Source: Planctomycetaceae bacterium (GTDB lineage: Bacteria > Planctomycetota > Planctomycetia > Planctomycetales > Planctomycetaceae). Taken from it: a DNA stretch of 64,000 bases. Both the position numbers and the translations under genes were made by a program. The DNA lies in NCBI GenBank assembly GCA_041398785.1, contig JAWKUA010000005.1, forward strand, positions 124,001 to 188,000. Direction: 5' to 3'. Of the stretch, positions 17,471-26,341 are shown piece by piece. The notes under the pieces are model-generated. The model worked only from the letters and a program-made list of their open reading frames with translations. It searched no databases and was not told where the DNA came from. How positions within the stretch are numbered: the first letter of the stretch is position 1; each line of letters begins with the position of its first letter.

Positions 17471-18757
17471 ATGCGGAAACGCGTTGTGAATCAGCGGCGA
17501 CAGAGTGCGCGCCATCGATGGCAAACGGCGCTCGCCGGGCTGACGGTCGCGGTCCTGTTCGCGGGGCTTGCGCCTGGCGCTCACGCTCAGTCCAACATGC
17601 AGGAACTGGCGGAAAAGGTGGGTGTGCGAGTCCTGTCGGAAGGGCAATCCGGCGACGTTCACAAGGAAGCCGCTGTCCGCGCCATTCCGATGCGTGTGCT
17701 GAATGCCGCCGGACGAAAACGTGTCAACGATGTCCTGCGCGACTGTGCTCAGCACCGCAGCCTGCCGCACCTGCAGTACGTTGTCGAACCTGCGATGTAC
17801 CGCTATCTGGTGGAACATCCGGACGTCGCCGTCAGCACGTGGCGAGCGATGGAGATTTCCCAGTTTGAAATGTGGCAGACCGGTCCCTACGAATACGAAG
17901 TGTCCGCCTCGGACGGATCGTTCGGGACCGCCGACGTGATCTACCGCGACGGCAGCCAGTGTCTATTCGTCTGCGAAGGAACGTACAACAGTCCGCTGCT
18001 GCCAAAGGCCATCAGTGCGTCCGCGCTGATCCTGCTGCGATACAACTTTGTGCGGGCCGCCGACGGTTCCGTTCTGGTCGATCAGACGATGGATGCGTTT
18101 GTGGCTCTTCCGGGCAACACGGCTCAAACCATCGCGAAACTCGCTTCGCCGCTGACCAATGTCATTATGGACCGGAATCTGTTCGAAGTGTCGCTGTATG
18201 CTCGCATGATGTCGAAGGCAGCCATGACCGAACCCGGCTGGGTCGAACAGCTTGCAGGGCAGTTGGACGGAGTTCTGCCGCAGCGCAGGGACGAATTGAC
18301 CGCGCTGGTTCAGCGACCGGCGCCGCGCGGTGCCGCGTCGTCGTCAACAGCAGCGGCTGACGGAACTCGAAATACGGAAAACGGCGGTCCGCGGGATTCT
18401 GCGGAATTTCAGATCTTTGAATCGTCACTGTCGCGCATGAACGCGGCACTGCCCGTCGTACCGCTGCCTCAGCCAGCGCCTCCGCCGCAACGGAAACGCG
18501 TTAGCGCCAGAGCTGCAGCTCGTTCTGCTGCGAAGTCGGACGCTTCGCCGGAACCTGCGGGATCGCGACGTCGCGGTGTCGGCCTGACGGAACCTCTGTC
18601 AAAAGCACAGCCCTATCCGCCGCCGGCACCGATATCCGCCACGATTCCCGCACCTGCGGACGTTCGACGCGGTGACTCCGACGCCTTCCAACTGCAGGAC
18701 GTCGTACCGCCCGTCCGGCAACCGGTGATGGAAACCGGTCCGGTCCGAAAGCAATAA
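17471..18757 (+). CDS. Secreted protein of unknown function with Pro/Ala-rich tail
   Basis: 428 residues; ATG 17471 begins a basic n-region and a hydrophobic core ending GAHAQ, a good signal peptide. Residues ~40-290 look globular and conserved in style (RVNDVLRDCAQHRSLPHL, MEISQFEMWQTGPYEYEVS, FVCEGTYNSPLLPKAISA). The remaining ~140 residues are low-complexity Ala/Pro/Arg (PLPQPAPPPQRKRVSARAA). No catalytic motif recognised. The DUF1501 gene follows 111 bp downstream on the same strand. I do not recognise the family; it looks like a planctomycete-specific exported protein. Confidence 0.72.
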   Translation: MRKRVVNQRRQSARHRWQTALAGLTVAVLFAGLAPGAHAQSNMQELAEKVGVRVLSEGQSGDVHKEAAVRAIPMRVLNAAGRKRVNDVLRDCAQHRSLPHLQYVVEPAMYRYLVEHPDVAVSTWRAMEISQFEMWQTGPYEYEVSASDGSFGTADVIYRDGSQCLFVCEGTYNSPLLPKAISASALILLRYNFVRAADGSVLVDQTMDAFVALPGNTAQTIAKLASPLTNVIMDRNLFEVSLYARMMSKAAMTEPGWVEQLAGQLDGVLPQRRDELTALVQRPAPRGAASSSTAAADGTRNTENGGPRDSAEFQIFESSLSRMNAALPVVPLPQPAPPPQRKRVSARAAARSAAKSDASPEPAGSRRRGVGLTEPLSKAQPYPPPAPISATIPAPADVRRGDSDAFQLQDVVPPVRQPVMETGPVRKQ

Positions 18758-18868
18758 CCGTTCGGTCACGGCAACCTGGCGATCTGTGAAAATCGTGTTC
18801 TGGACAGTGGGCGACGCGGACTGATAAACTGCGATTCCCGCCTGACACTCTCCCACCCAGCCGCGATC

Positions 18869-20257
18869 ATGCGAAGTTTCCGCCCGCTTTCATGCTGCAT
18901 TCCCCGTCGTGCCTGTTTGACGGCTGGAGCCGCTTCCCTGTTGAGCAGCACCATTGGCGCTGTGAATGCGCCAGCTTTCGGCGCGGAGTCGCCGGTGGCG
19001 GGAATCAACGGGTTCGGCGGAGCCAAACGCTGCATCCTGCTGTTCATGTGGGGCGGGCCGAGTCAACTGGATACGTTTGACATGAAGCCGGATGCTCCCG
19101 CGGAAGTGCGCGGGGAGTTCCGTCCGGTGGCGACCGCGGTGCCCGGGTTGCAGATCTGTGAGCATTTTCGGAAGCTGCCCGCGCTGATGGACAGGCTGGC
19201 GGTCGTCAGGTCGCTGACCCACGACGATCCGGCCCATTTGTCGAGCGCTCATACGATCCTGACGGGGCATCTGCCGCCGGTCAATAAAAGCGACGCCGAG
19301 CCGCCCAGCGATCGCGATACGCCGCATCTGGGTTCTGTCCTGCAGCACTTCCGCACGGCTCCGAATTCGCTACCGGCTTTCGTCACCATGCCCTGGAAGG
19401 CTCTGCACCCGGCGGCTCCCGGAGGCGAAGCGCCGGGACAGACCGGCGGCTGGCTCGGTCATTCCGTGGACCCGCTGCTGGTGACCGGTGATCCTTCGCA
19501 GCCAGACTGGAAGGCTCCCGCGCTGAGCCTGATTGACGGAGTCGACACCGTGCGGCTGGATCATCGCCGACAATTGCTGCAGTCCATTCAGGCTCAGCAA
19601 AGCCGTCTGGAACGCATCGCTGCCACGACGGCGACGACGCAATATCAGACGGCGGCGTTTGATCTGCTAACCTCGCCGGCTGTACGTCAGGCGTTTGATC
19701 TGACGGCGGAATCCGACGCGACTCGCGACCGCTACGGACGCAACATTCACGGACAATGCGTTCTGCTCGGCCGGCGACTGCTGGAACACGGCGTGCCGAT
19801 GGTGTCCGTCAACTGGCATCAGGATCACCGCAACTTCTGGGATACGCACGGCGACAATTTCAATCGACTGAAGAACGACCTGATTCCTCCGGCCGACGCC
19901 GCTCTGTCGTCGCTGCTAACGGACCTGCAGGATCGAAACATGCTGGACGACACGCTGGTTGCGTGGGTGGGCGAATTCGGTCGCCGGCCGCAGATCACCG
20001 CCGGAAACGCCGGACGTGAACATCATCCGTTTTGCTATTCCGGACTTCTGGCCGGCGCGGGAATCCGAGGCGGCAACGTCTACGGCCGCAGCGATGCCCG
20101 AGCGTACTACCCGGAAGAAAACCCGGTCAGTCCTCATGACTTCGCTGCGACGCTGCTGCATGCACTGGGAATCCCCCGCGACGCGATTCTGCCGGATCAG
20201 GTCGGCCGCCCGCATCGCCTGTACGCCGGCGAACCTCTGCTGCCGCTGTTCACGTGA
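18869..20257 (+). CDS. DUF1501 domain protein (exported sulfatase-like)
   Basis: 462 residues of the DUF1501 family, very numerous in planctomycetes and structurally related to the alkaline phosphatase/sulfatase superfamily. The N-terminus has a twin-arginine-like signal (CIPRRACLTAGAASLL). Typical blocks: CILLFMWGGPSQLDTFDMKP, SLTHDDPAHLSSAHTILTG, and the C-terminal GEFGRRPQITAGNAGREHHP. Members usually pair with DUF1549/DUF1553 cytochrome-like genes; none is next to this one. Function unknown; periplasmic carbohydrate or sulfate-ester metabolism is often suggested. Converges with lpdA, with 26 bp between the stops. Confidence 0.92.
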   Translation: MRSFRPLSCCIPRRACLTAGAASLLSSTIGAVNAPAFGAESPVAGINGFGGAKRCILLFMWGGPSQLDTFDMKPDAPAEVRGEFRPVATAVPGLQICEHFRKLPALMDRLAVVRSLTHDDPAHLSSAHTILTGHLPPVNKSDAEPPSDRDTPHLGSVLQHFRTAPNSLPAFVTMPWKALHPAAPGGEAPGQTGGWLGHSVDPLLVTGDPSQPDWKAPALSLIDGVDTVRLDHRRQLLQSIQAQQSRLERIAATTATTQYQTAAFDLLTSPAVRQAFDLTAESDATRDRYGRNIHGQCVLLGRRLLEHGVPMVSVNWHQDHRNFWDTHGDNFNRLKNDLIPPADAALSSLLTDLQDRNMLDDTLVAWVGEFGRRPQITAGNAGREHHPFCYSGLLAGAGIRGGNVYGRSDARAYYPEENPVSPHDFAATLLHALGIPRDAILPDQVGRPHRLYAGEPLLPLFT

Positions 20258-20283
20258 TGCTTCGGAAGCCCAGTGGGATCGCT

Positions 20284-21672
20284 TCAGGAATGAATCGCCC
20301 GCCCGTCGACGGACAGCGCGGCTTCTTTGATGGTTTCGGCCAGAGTCGGGTGGGCGTGGCAGCAGCGGGCGATGTCTTCGCTGCTGGCTCCAAATTCCAT
20401 CGCCACCGCCGCTTCCGCGATCAGTTCTCCCGCGTGAGCCCCGATGATGTGAATTCCCAGAACGCGATCCGTCGCTTCATCGGCAAGGACCTTGACGAAA
20501 CCTTCCGTGTGTCCTGATGCTCGCGCGCGTCCGTTCGCGGCGAACGAGAAACGGCCGCTGCGATACTTCACACCGCGTTCCTTCAAAGCGTCTTCCGTTT
20601 CGCCGACGCCCGCGATTTCCGGAGACGTGTAGATCACGGTCGGAATGACGTTGTAGTTAATGTGGCTGTGACCGGTCACCATGCGTTCGACGCAGGCGAT
20701 GCCTTCTTCCTCCGCCTTGTGCGCCAGCATGGCTCCGCCGATCACGTCGCCAATCGCGTAGATGCCCGGAGCCGTCGTTTGATAGGACGAATTGACCCGA
20801 ACGAATCCGCGGCGGTCGGTTTCGACGCCGACCGTTTCCAGCCCCAGATTGTCTGTGCAGGGATTGCGTCCCACTGCCACCAGAACTCGGTCGCATGAAA
20901 TCGGTTCGCTGTTCTCGATCTCCACGGTGCAGTTGCGAGTCTTCGCTGTCACCGCCGTCACTTTCGTACCCAGCCGAAACGTCATTCCCTGATGCTGAAG
21001 AATCTTCTGCGCTTCCCGTGCCACCTGAGAATCAACGCCCGGCAGAATTCGCGGCAGGAATTCCAGCACCGTGACCTGCGACCCCAGTCGTCGCCAGACC
21101 GTGCCCAGTTCCAGTCCGATCACGCCGGCTCCGATCACCACCAGATGCTTCGGGACATCCGGCCATGCCAGCGCTTCGGTGCTGGTCCCGATCCGGTCAC
21201 CGTCCGGGCGCATGGCCGGAAAGGAGCCTGCGACACTGCCCGTCGCGATCAGAATCTTCCTGGCAGCCAGCGTCGTGGAAGAATCGTTGCCGGTGACTTC
21301 CACGCTGCCGTCGTCGAGCAGCCGTCCGTGGCCGAGATGCCGATCGACCTTGTTCTTCTTCAGCAGCCCGTCGATGCCGCCGGCGAGCGTGGCGATGACG
21401 CTGTCCTTATGTTCCAGCATCTTTGCGATGTCCACGGACACATCGCCGGCAATGATGCCGCGTTCAGCGAAATTCCGGCAAGACTGCTCGTACAGTTCGC
21501 TGGTTTCCAGCAATGCCTTGCTGGGAATGCAGCCGATTCGAAGGCACGTGCCGCCAGGCTTTGCTTCTCGTTCGACGATGGCAACTTTCAGGCCCAACTG
21601 AGCGCCTCGAATGGCCGCAACATACCCGCCGGGCCCGGCTCCGATGACGATCAGGTCGTAGGACTTTGACAT
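20284..21672 (-). CDS. lpdA: Dihydrolipoyl dehydrogenase (E3)
   Basis: 462 residues. The FAD flavoenzyme that reoxidises dihydrolipoyl groups of 2-oxoacid dehydrogenase complexes with NAD+. Visible: GAGPGGYVAAIRGAQLG (FAD), the redox disulfide in GGTCLRIGCIPSK, the NAD-binding GAGVIGLELGTVW, the second FAD motif YAIGDVIGGAMLAHKA, and the C-terminal CHAHPTLAETIKEAAL with the catalytic His-Glu pair. It follows odhB on the same strand across a 253-bp spacer full of heptamer repeats, so E2 and E3 may be co-transcribed or separately controlled. The E1 subunit is not in the window. Confidence 0.96.
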   Translation of the reverse strand: MSKSYDLIVIGAGPGGYVAAIRGAQLGLKVAIVEREAKPGGTCLRIGCIPSKALLETSELYEQSCRNFAERGIIAGDVSVDIAKMLEHKDSVIATLAGGIDGLLKKNKVDRHLGHGRLLDDGSVEVTGNDSSTTLAARKILIATGSVAGSFPAMRPDGDRIGTSTEALAWPDVPKHLVVIGAGVIGLELGTVWRRLGSQVTVLEFLPRILPGVDSQVAREAQKILQHQGMTFRLGTKVTAVTAKTRNCTVEIENSEPISCDRVLVAVGRNPCTDNLGLETVGVETDRRGFVRVNSSYQTTAPGIYAIGDVIGGAMLAHKAEEEGIACVERMVTGHSHINYNVIPTVIYTSPEIAGVGETEDALKERGVKYRSGRFSFAANGRARASGHTEGFVKVLADEATDRVLGIHIIGAHAGELIAEAAVAMEFGASSEDIARCCHAHPTLAETIKEAALSVDGRAIHS

Positions 21673-21676
21673 GGGG

Positions 21677-21740
21677 AGTTTTCAGTTGGCAGTTTTCAGT
21701 TGGCAGTTTTCAGTTGGCAGTTGGCAGTTGGCAGTTGGCG
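21677..21740. repeat. Heptamer array, AGTTGGC/TTTTCAG type
   Basis: Starts four bases before the lpdA start codon. Units of 14 bp (TTTTCAGTTGGCAG, three times) pass into perfect 7-bp AGTTGGC units. It is the inverse complement in type of the array at 21847-21917. Confidence 0.9.
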
Positions 21741-21846
21741 GTGTTTAGACATTCGAGGACGGAGGGGCCAGTGCATGTACGGGAAAGGTATTGCGATCGC
21801 GAAACCTCGTGACGGCACGTCGACAGCAGTCACTCAGCGCAGGCCA

Positions 21847-21917
21847 CCGCCAACTGAGAACTGCCAACTGAATACTGAATACTGAATACTGAATACTGCC
21901 AACTGCCAACTAGAAAC
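21847..21917. repeat. Heptamer array, GCCAACT/GAATACT type
   Basis: Contains several GCCAACT units and four consecutive GAATACT units, ending just after the odhB stop. Together with the array at 21677-21740 it brackets a 106-bp unique stretch and could pair with it as an imperfect hairpin. Confidence 0.9.
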
Positions 21918-21925
21918 TCCCGCTC

Positions 21926-23137
21926 TCACACTTCCAGCACCAGGCGAGTGGGGTCTTCGATCAGTTCTTTGATTCGACGAAGAAACGACACGGCTTCGCG
22001 GCCATCCACGACTCGATGGTCGTATGTCAGAGCCACGTACATCATGGGCCGAATGACGACCTGTCCGTTTTCGGCGACGGGCCGGTCGACGATACCGTGC
22101 ATTCCCAGGACGCCGCTTTGAGGTGGGTTGACGATCGGCGTGGACAGCAGTGATCCGTAGACACCGCCGTTGGTGATCGTGAACGTGCCGCCTTCCAGTT
22201 CTTCCAGTCCGATCTGGTTCTGTTTTGCACGGACGCCGAAATCAGCGACCGCTCGTTCGATTTCCGCGAAGCTGAGATTTTCGGCATTGCGCAGCACCGG
22301 CACGACAAGTCCCTTGCCGCCGCCGATCGCAATGCCGATGTCGCAATAGTTGTGATAAACCAACTGCTTGTCGCGCATCTGAGCGTTGATCTGCGGGTAT
22401 TGCTGCAGAGCGTTCACGGCAGCCTTCACGAAGAATGACATGAAGCCGAGTTTCAGGCCGTACGTCTGCTCGAACGCTTCCCGGTATGTCGACCGCAGAT
22501 TCTTGACGGCGGTCATGTCGATTTCGTTGAACGTTGTCAGCAGAGCGGCCGTTTGTTGTGCGGCGACCAGCCGCTGAGCGATCGTCTGCCGAATGGGGCT
22601 CAACGGCACCGTCCTGGTTTCGCGTGAACCGGCGGCCGCGGTGCCTCCGCCCTGCATGTGGCGAACGACGTCTTCCTTCAGCACTCTCCCGCCGGGGCCG
22701 GAGCCCGCTACGGAACCGGGCGAAATCCGGTTTTCGCTCATCAGCCGTTCGGCCGCAGGCATCACAGTCGCGGCAGACTTCGATCCGGCCGAAGACGGCA
22801 CCGCGGCTGATTTCGCAGACGTTTCCGGAGTCGCTGGCGCATCGTTCGCAGGGCGATTCGGTTCGGCTGTTTTCGGAGCTTCAGACGGCGTGAGATATCC
22901 GATCACTTCGCCGATCTCGGCCGTTTCGCCCGCGGCTTTCACGATCTGGCTGACGATTCCGCCGACGGGAGCCGGAACGTCAAACGTCGCCTTATCCGTC
23001 TCCAGGCCAACCACGCCGGCGTCCGCCGCAACGTAGCTCCCCTTGCTGATGTACCACTCGCCGATGAAAACCTCGGAGATCGATTCGCCAACGGCCGGCA
23101 CCCGAATTTCGACTTCTTCACCCTGCTGGACACTCAT
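21926..23137 (-). CDS. odhB: Dihydrolipoamide acyltransferase E2 (2-oxoglutarate dehydrogenase type)
   Basis: 403 residues from ATG 23137 (MSVQQGEEVEIRVPAVGES); a longer in-frame start at 23227 lacks support. A single N-terminal lipoyl domain (VPAVGESISEVFIGEW and lipoyl Lys in GLETDKATFDVP near residue 45), an Ala/Pro linker, a peripheral subunit-binding domain (ERLMSENRISPGSVAGSGPGGRVLKEDV split across the linker) and a C-terminal catalytic domain with the HxxxDG motif DHRVVDGREAV. The VPAVGES start favours the succinyltransferase (OdhB/SucB) type. It transfers the succinyl group to CoA in the TCA cycle. lpdA follows downstream; no sucA/odhA is nearby. Confidence 0.93.
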   Translation of the reverse strand: MSVQQGEEVEIRVPAVGESISEVFIGEWYISKGSYVAADAGVVGLETDKATFDVPAPVGGIVSQIVKAAGETAEIGEVIGYLTPSEAPKTAEPNRPANDAPATPETSAKSAAVPSSAGSKSAATVMPAAERLMSENRISPGSVAGSGPGGRVLKEDVVRHMQGGGTAAAGSRETRTVPLSPIRQTIAQRLVAAQQTAALLTTFNEIDMTAVKNLRSTYREAFEQTYGLKLGFMSFFVKAAVNALQQYPQINAQMRDKQLVYHNYCDIGIAIGGGKGLVVPVLRNAENLSFAEIERAVADFGVRAKQNQIGLEELEGGTFTITNGGVYGSLLSTPIVNPPQSGVLGMHGIVDRPVAENGQVVIRPMMYVALTYDHRVVDGREAVSFLRRIKELIEDPTRLVLEV

Positions 23138-23525
23138 TCGCGTATCGCTTTCGTCGAACATCCCGGACCTGGTTCCGGGGAACGCCATTCTTCCCAGCGC
23201 GATCATAGCAGACGCTGACCGTGACAATCATTCAGGCGCCATTTTTCGACGTCATGCACCGGCTGGAATTCACCCGGTGGAGAATTGCGACTTCAATGTG
23301 CGCTATGTCTTAGGCGTGCGTCTGTGCGAGAACGCACACTGGTTCCGGTCGCGTTTTCTCACGCTTGCAGTTGCACGTGCGTTACGGAATTGGACGGTGG
23401 AAATTTCGGCGACCAGCCCATACTACACAGCCAGTCCTCCCGCACGCTGCCTGCAATTGCTCGCGCTGCGGACACTGATGAGACGCCGTCGTCCACCTTT
23501 CCTGAAAACGAAAGCACAGCAGTTC
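23138..23525. other. Intergenic region, 388 bp, between odhB and the CBS gene
   Basis: Divergent promoters are expected here. The open frame running into the CBS gene from upstream (23043) is mostly antisense to odhB and not protein-like before residue 162. No repeat or RNA seen. Confidence 0.45.
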
Positions 23526-23945
23526 ATGAAGAAGAACGAAGCGGTTACCAAGATCATGACGCCCAATCCGATCTCGATTTCCCGCAATGAACCGATTTCG
23601 GCAGCGCGGCGACTGCTTGAGGAAGAAGGCATCCATCATCTGCCGATCACCGATGGCGACAAGCTGGTCGGAATTCTGACGTCGAACGATTTCCTGCGAG
23701 TTTCGTTTGGAGAATTCGGCAACCAGGACGCCCGAAGTCTCGACGCGATTCTGGACCACACGTACAAGATTTCCGAAGTGATGAATCCAAATCCCGTGTC
23801 GGTCAAGAGCAGTCAGACGGTCCGGGACGCGGCCACGATTTTGTCCGAAAGCAGCTTTCATTCGCTGCCCGTTGTCGAAGGCGAAAAGCTGGTCGGAATT
23901 GTGACGTCCTCCGACCTGATCAAGTATCTGCTGGATCAGTATTGA
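23526..23945 (+). CDS. CBS-pair domain protein
   Basis: 139 residues from ATG 23526; the long open frame upstream (from 23043) is discarded since coding character begins at MKKNEAVTKIMTPNPISIS. It consists of two CBS motifs: VTKIMTPNPISISRNEPIS to KLVGILTSNDFLR and ISEVMNPNPVSVKSSQTV to KLVGIVTSSDLIKYLL. Stand-alone CBS pairs bind adenine nucleotides and often sense energy charge or modulate a partner protein. No partner is evident next to it. Divergent from odhB. Confidence 0.9.
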   Translation: MKKNEAVTKIMTPNPISISRNEPISAARRLLEEEGIHHLPITDGDKLVGILTSNDFLRVSFGEFGNQDARSLDAILDHTYKISEVMNPNPVSVKSSQTVRDAATILSESSFHSLPVVEGEKLVGIVTSSDLIKYLLDQY

Positions 23946-24437
23946 AAACTGCGGCGACGGATTCCGTGCGCGGTATCGTTGATGCGCGCTGCGGGGCTTG
24001 AACCAGCAGTGCTTTGGAGTGCGATGATTCAGCATCGCTTTGGTTTCTTTGCGGAACCGTCGAATTCCAGGCCGTCGTTCGATCTGCGTGACATCGCCGA
24101 TTCCGTGAAAAGCGAAGCGGCGACAAGCCACCGCCTTCCAGCGGCGTCGTTTGTTCGAAGCGTGGCGGCGTCCTGGAAACCGGAAGAATTCACCGACATC
24201 GCTGATGCACGGACGGCGATCGACGGACGCTTCGGTTTCGGAAGAATCTCCGTTGTGAGTCACGTAGGATATGCGCGTCTCGGATGTCCGGTGACGGCGG
24301 TTTGAAATTCCCCGCAGCGGCGCGATGGCGTTTGCGTCACTGAATTCCTGCGGGTTGATCCGGGATCGTGAGCAACGAATTCTGTGTCGAAATCGCCGGC
24401 TGACGACCAGGTCGAACGGCAAAACGAGTGTCTTCCG
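23946..24437. other. Intergenic region, 492 bp, no gene recognised
   Basis: Frames in this stretch (both strands) are weak and rich in Arg/Ser; nothing matches a protein or RNA family I know. It separates the CBS-pair gene from the DUF1559 gene on the same strand. Confidence 0.45.
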
Positions 24438-25457
24438 ATGCGACGTCGAGCTTTCACGCTGATCGAACTGCTGGTCACGATCAGCATCATCGCCATTCTG
24501 ATTGCTCTGTTGCTGCCGGCCGTTCAGCAGGCGCGAGAGGCCGCTCGGCGAACGCTTTGCCGAAACAATCTGCGGCAACTGGGGCTGGCGCTGCACAACT
24601 ATCACGACAGTTACGGACAGTTTCCGCCGGGTTCGGTGTGCACGGCGAACAACTGCGGCGGCGACTTTCGTCACGGCAACTGGAGCACGACGTGGACGAT
24701 TTCGATCCTGCCGAACATGGATCAGGCGGCGCGGTTTCAGCAATGGAACTCTGACATTCCCAGCGATCAGCAGCCGCGCGTGACGGGTGTCGCTCTGACG
24801 ATCATGAAGTGTCCTTCAGCCCTGGACCGTCCGGCCGCTGTCGGGCTGGAAGCGGGCAATCGAGGAACACCGGCGGCTCCCGCGCTTTACGACAAGGGCA
24901 ACTACGCCGCGAACTATGGCGGCGGCTGGGCCAATGAGCCCGCTGGAGTCAACGGCTTCGACGGTGCCGTTGCGTGGAGCGGTTCGAATCGGGGAGTGTT
25001 CAGCAGCCGGCGAGCCGGCGACGCACCCTACGGCGCGCGAATCAGTGAGATCACCGATGGAACGGCCAACACGATTCTGCTGGCGGAAATTCTGACTCGC
25101 GATTCCAACTGGGACTGTCGCGGCTGCTGGGGCCGCGCGATGGGATCGGTTGTCTCCGCGTTCACGGGAGCCGCACCGGAAAACGGGCCGCAGGGAATCG
25201 CGACTCCCAACGTGCCGGCGATCGGCGATGGCCGCGACTTTCCTGTCTACTGCGGAGGCGACGGCGACCCGGAAACGAATTGCGACGACGCTCCGGGTTC
25301 CGGTCGCGGCGGCGTCGCGGCTCGCAGCCGACACACCGGCGGAGTCCAGATTCTGCTGGCTGACGGCTCTGTTCGCTTCGCAGGCAATTCCATCGACGCC
25401 GCGCTTTGGCGAAACCTGCTGACGATTGACGGCGGCGAAGTCACCGGTGAATTCTGA
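24438..25457 (+). CDS. DUF1559 pseudopilin-like protein
   Basis: 339 residues. ATG 24438 gives the type IV prepilin-like leader MRRRAFTLIELLVTISIIA, with the processing site before FTLIE; the longer start at 24384 would bury it. The mature protein has the planctomycete DUF1559 pattern: N-terminal helix, AREAARRTLCRNNLRQLGLA, NYHDSYGQFPPG and the C-terminal H-x9-DG motif (RHTGGVQILLADGSVRF). These abundant planctomycete proteins are exported and cleaved by a prepilin peptidase; their role is unknown, possibly pseudopilin or envelope structural. Isolated gene. Confidence 0.95.
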   Translation: MRRRAFTLIELLVTISIIAILIALLLPAVQQAREAARRTLCRNNLRQLGLALHNYHDSYGQFPPGSVCTANNCGGDFRHGNWSTTWTISILPNMDQAARFQQWNSDIPSDQQPRVTGVALTIMKCPSALDRPAAVGLEAGNRGTPAAPALYDKGNYAANYGGGWANEPAGVNGFDGAVAWSGSNRGVFSSRRAGDAPYGARISEITDGTANTILLAEILTRDSNWDCRGCWGRAMGSVVSAFTGAAPENGPQGIATPNVPAIGDGRDFPVYCGGDGDPETNCDDAPGSGRGGVAARSRHTGGVQILLADGSVRFAGNSIDAALWRNLLTIDGGEVTGEF

Positions 25458-25490
25458 TTCGCCGCCCATGCGACGACGGCGCGAGCGTTC

Positions 25491-26294
25491 TCAATCCGGG
25501 TTACGCAAATCGCGAGGTGGCAGCCAGGCGGCCGGGTCAAGGTGATAGAAGTCCCGCAGCACTTCATAAACCGCCGGATGATGATTTCTCAGCGACCGCG
25601 GACGTTCAAAGAATGCTTCCGTCAGCACGGCAAAGAATTCCGCGGCATTCTTTGAACCGTAGCAATCAATGAACCCGTGATGGCCGCGGCGGCAGTCTTC
25701 CACCAGGCGATCGAATTCGGGTTCCAGGACCTCCACCCAGCGTTCGAACTGTTCCTGAGTTTCCATCAGCGGCGTGCCGTCGACGAACCGGCCGTTCATC
25801 ATGTCAAGCTGATGAGCGAACTCGTGCAGCACCAGGTTGTGCCCCGGCGATTCCATTCGACCGCCGGCCAGCACGTCCGACCACGACAGAATCACCGGTC
25901 CCTGCCACCAGGCTTCTCCCAGCCGAGGCTCGCCGCCGTGAATCACCAGGCCGGCACGCGTGATCTGAGTTCCTGCCGCCACATAGCCCGTCGGGTAAAC
26001 AAGAATTGAAAGGACATGATCGAAGTAGACATCCCGGGGCATTCCGACGACCAGCAGGCAGGCCTGCGCAGCCACAGTTACCCGGATTTCATCCGTCAGC
26101 GTAAGTCCGCCGCAACCTTCCCAGTTCTTTTCGGCGACGAACACCGGGATCAAGCGACGCAGCCGGTGCTGCTGTTCTTCGGTCAGCTGTCCGGCATGAA
26201 CAACGTTGTTGGCGATGTACGATTCCCATGCGTCGGGAAACGGCCGCGCGACCAGCTTTGCCCGGCGACGGTTGCGAAACCAGTTGAAGATCAT
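25491..26294 (-). CDS. mtfA: MtfA-like zinc peptidase
   Basis: 267 residues of the MtfA family (Mlc titration factor A). The zinc site HEFAHQLDMMNG (HExxH, near residue 155) and the downstream EFFAVLTEAFFERP with the third ligand are present, as are family blocks VAEKNWEGCGGLTLTDE and VIHGGEPRLGEAW. In E. coli MtfA is an aminopeptidase that binds the glucose repressor Mlc; in planctomycetes no Mlc link is known. It sits 47 bp downstream of the cytochrome gene, on the same strand, and might be co-transcribed. Confidence 0.92.
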   Translation of the reverse strand: MIFNWFRNRRRAKLVARPFPDAWESYIANNVVHAGQLTEEQQHRLRRLIPVFVAEKNWEGCGGLTLTDEIRVTVAAQACLLVVGMPRDVYFDHVLSILVYPTGYVAAGTQITRAGLVIHGGEPRLGEAWWQGPVILSWSDVLAGGRMESPGHNLVLHEFAHQLDMMNGRFVDGTPLMETQEQFERWVEVLEPEFDRLVEDCRRGHHGFIDCYGSKNAAEFFAVLTEAFFERPRSLRNHHPAVYEVLRDFYHLDPAAWLPPRDLRNPD

Positions 26295-26341
26295 CGAAAA
26301 CGCCTGCTTCCCGCGCCATCATCCACGCTGTTTTCGTCGGA

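Noticed and set aside
21677..21917. CRISPR array
   Set aside because: Heptamer and 14-mer units without spacers.
23382..24743. 453-codon open frame on - strand
   Set aside because: Covers the antisense of the CBS gene, a gap and the DUF1559 start; low-complexity composition.
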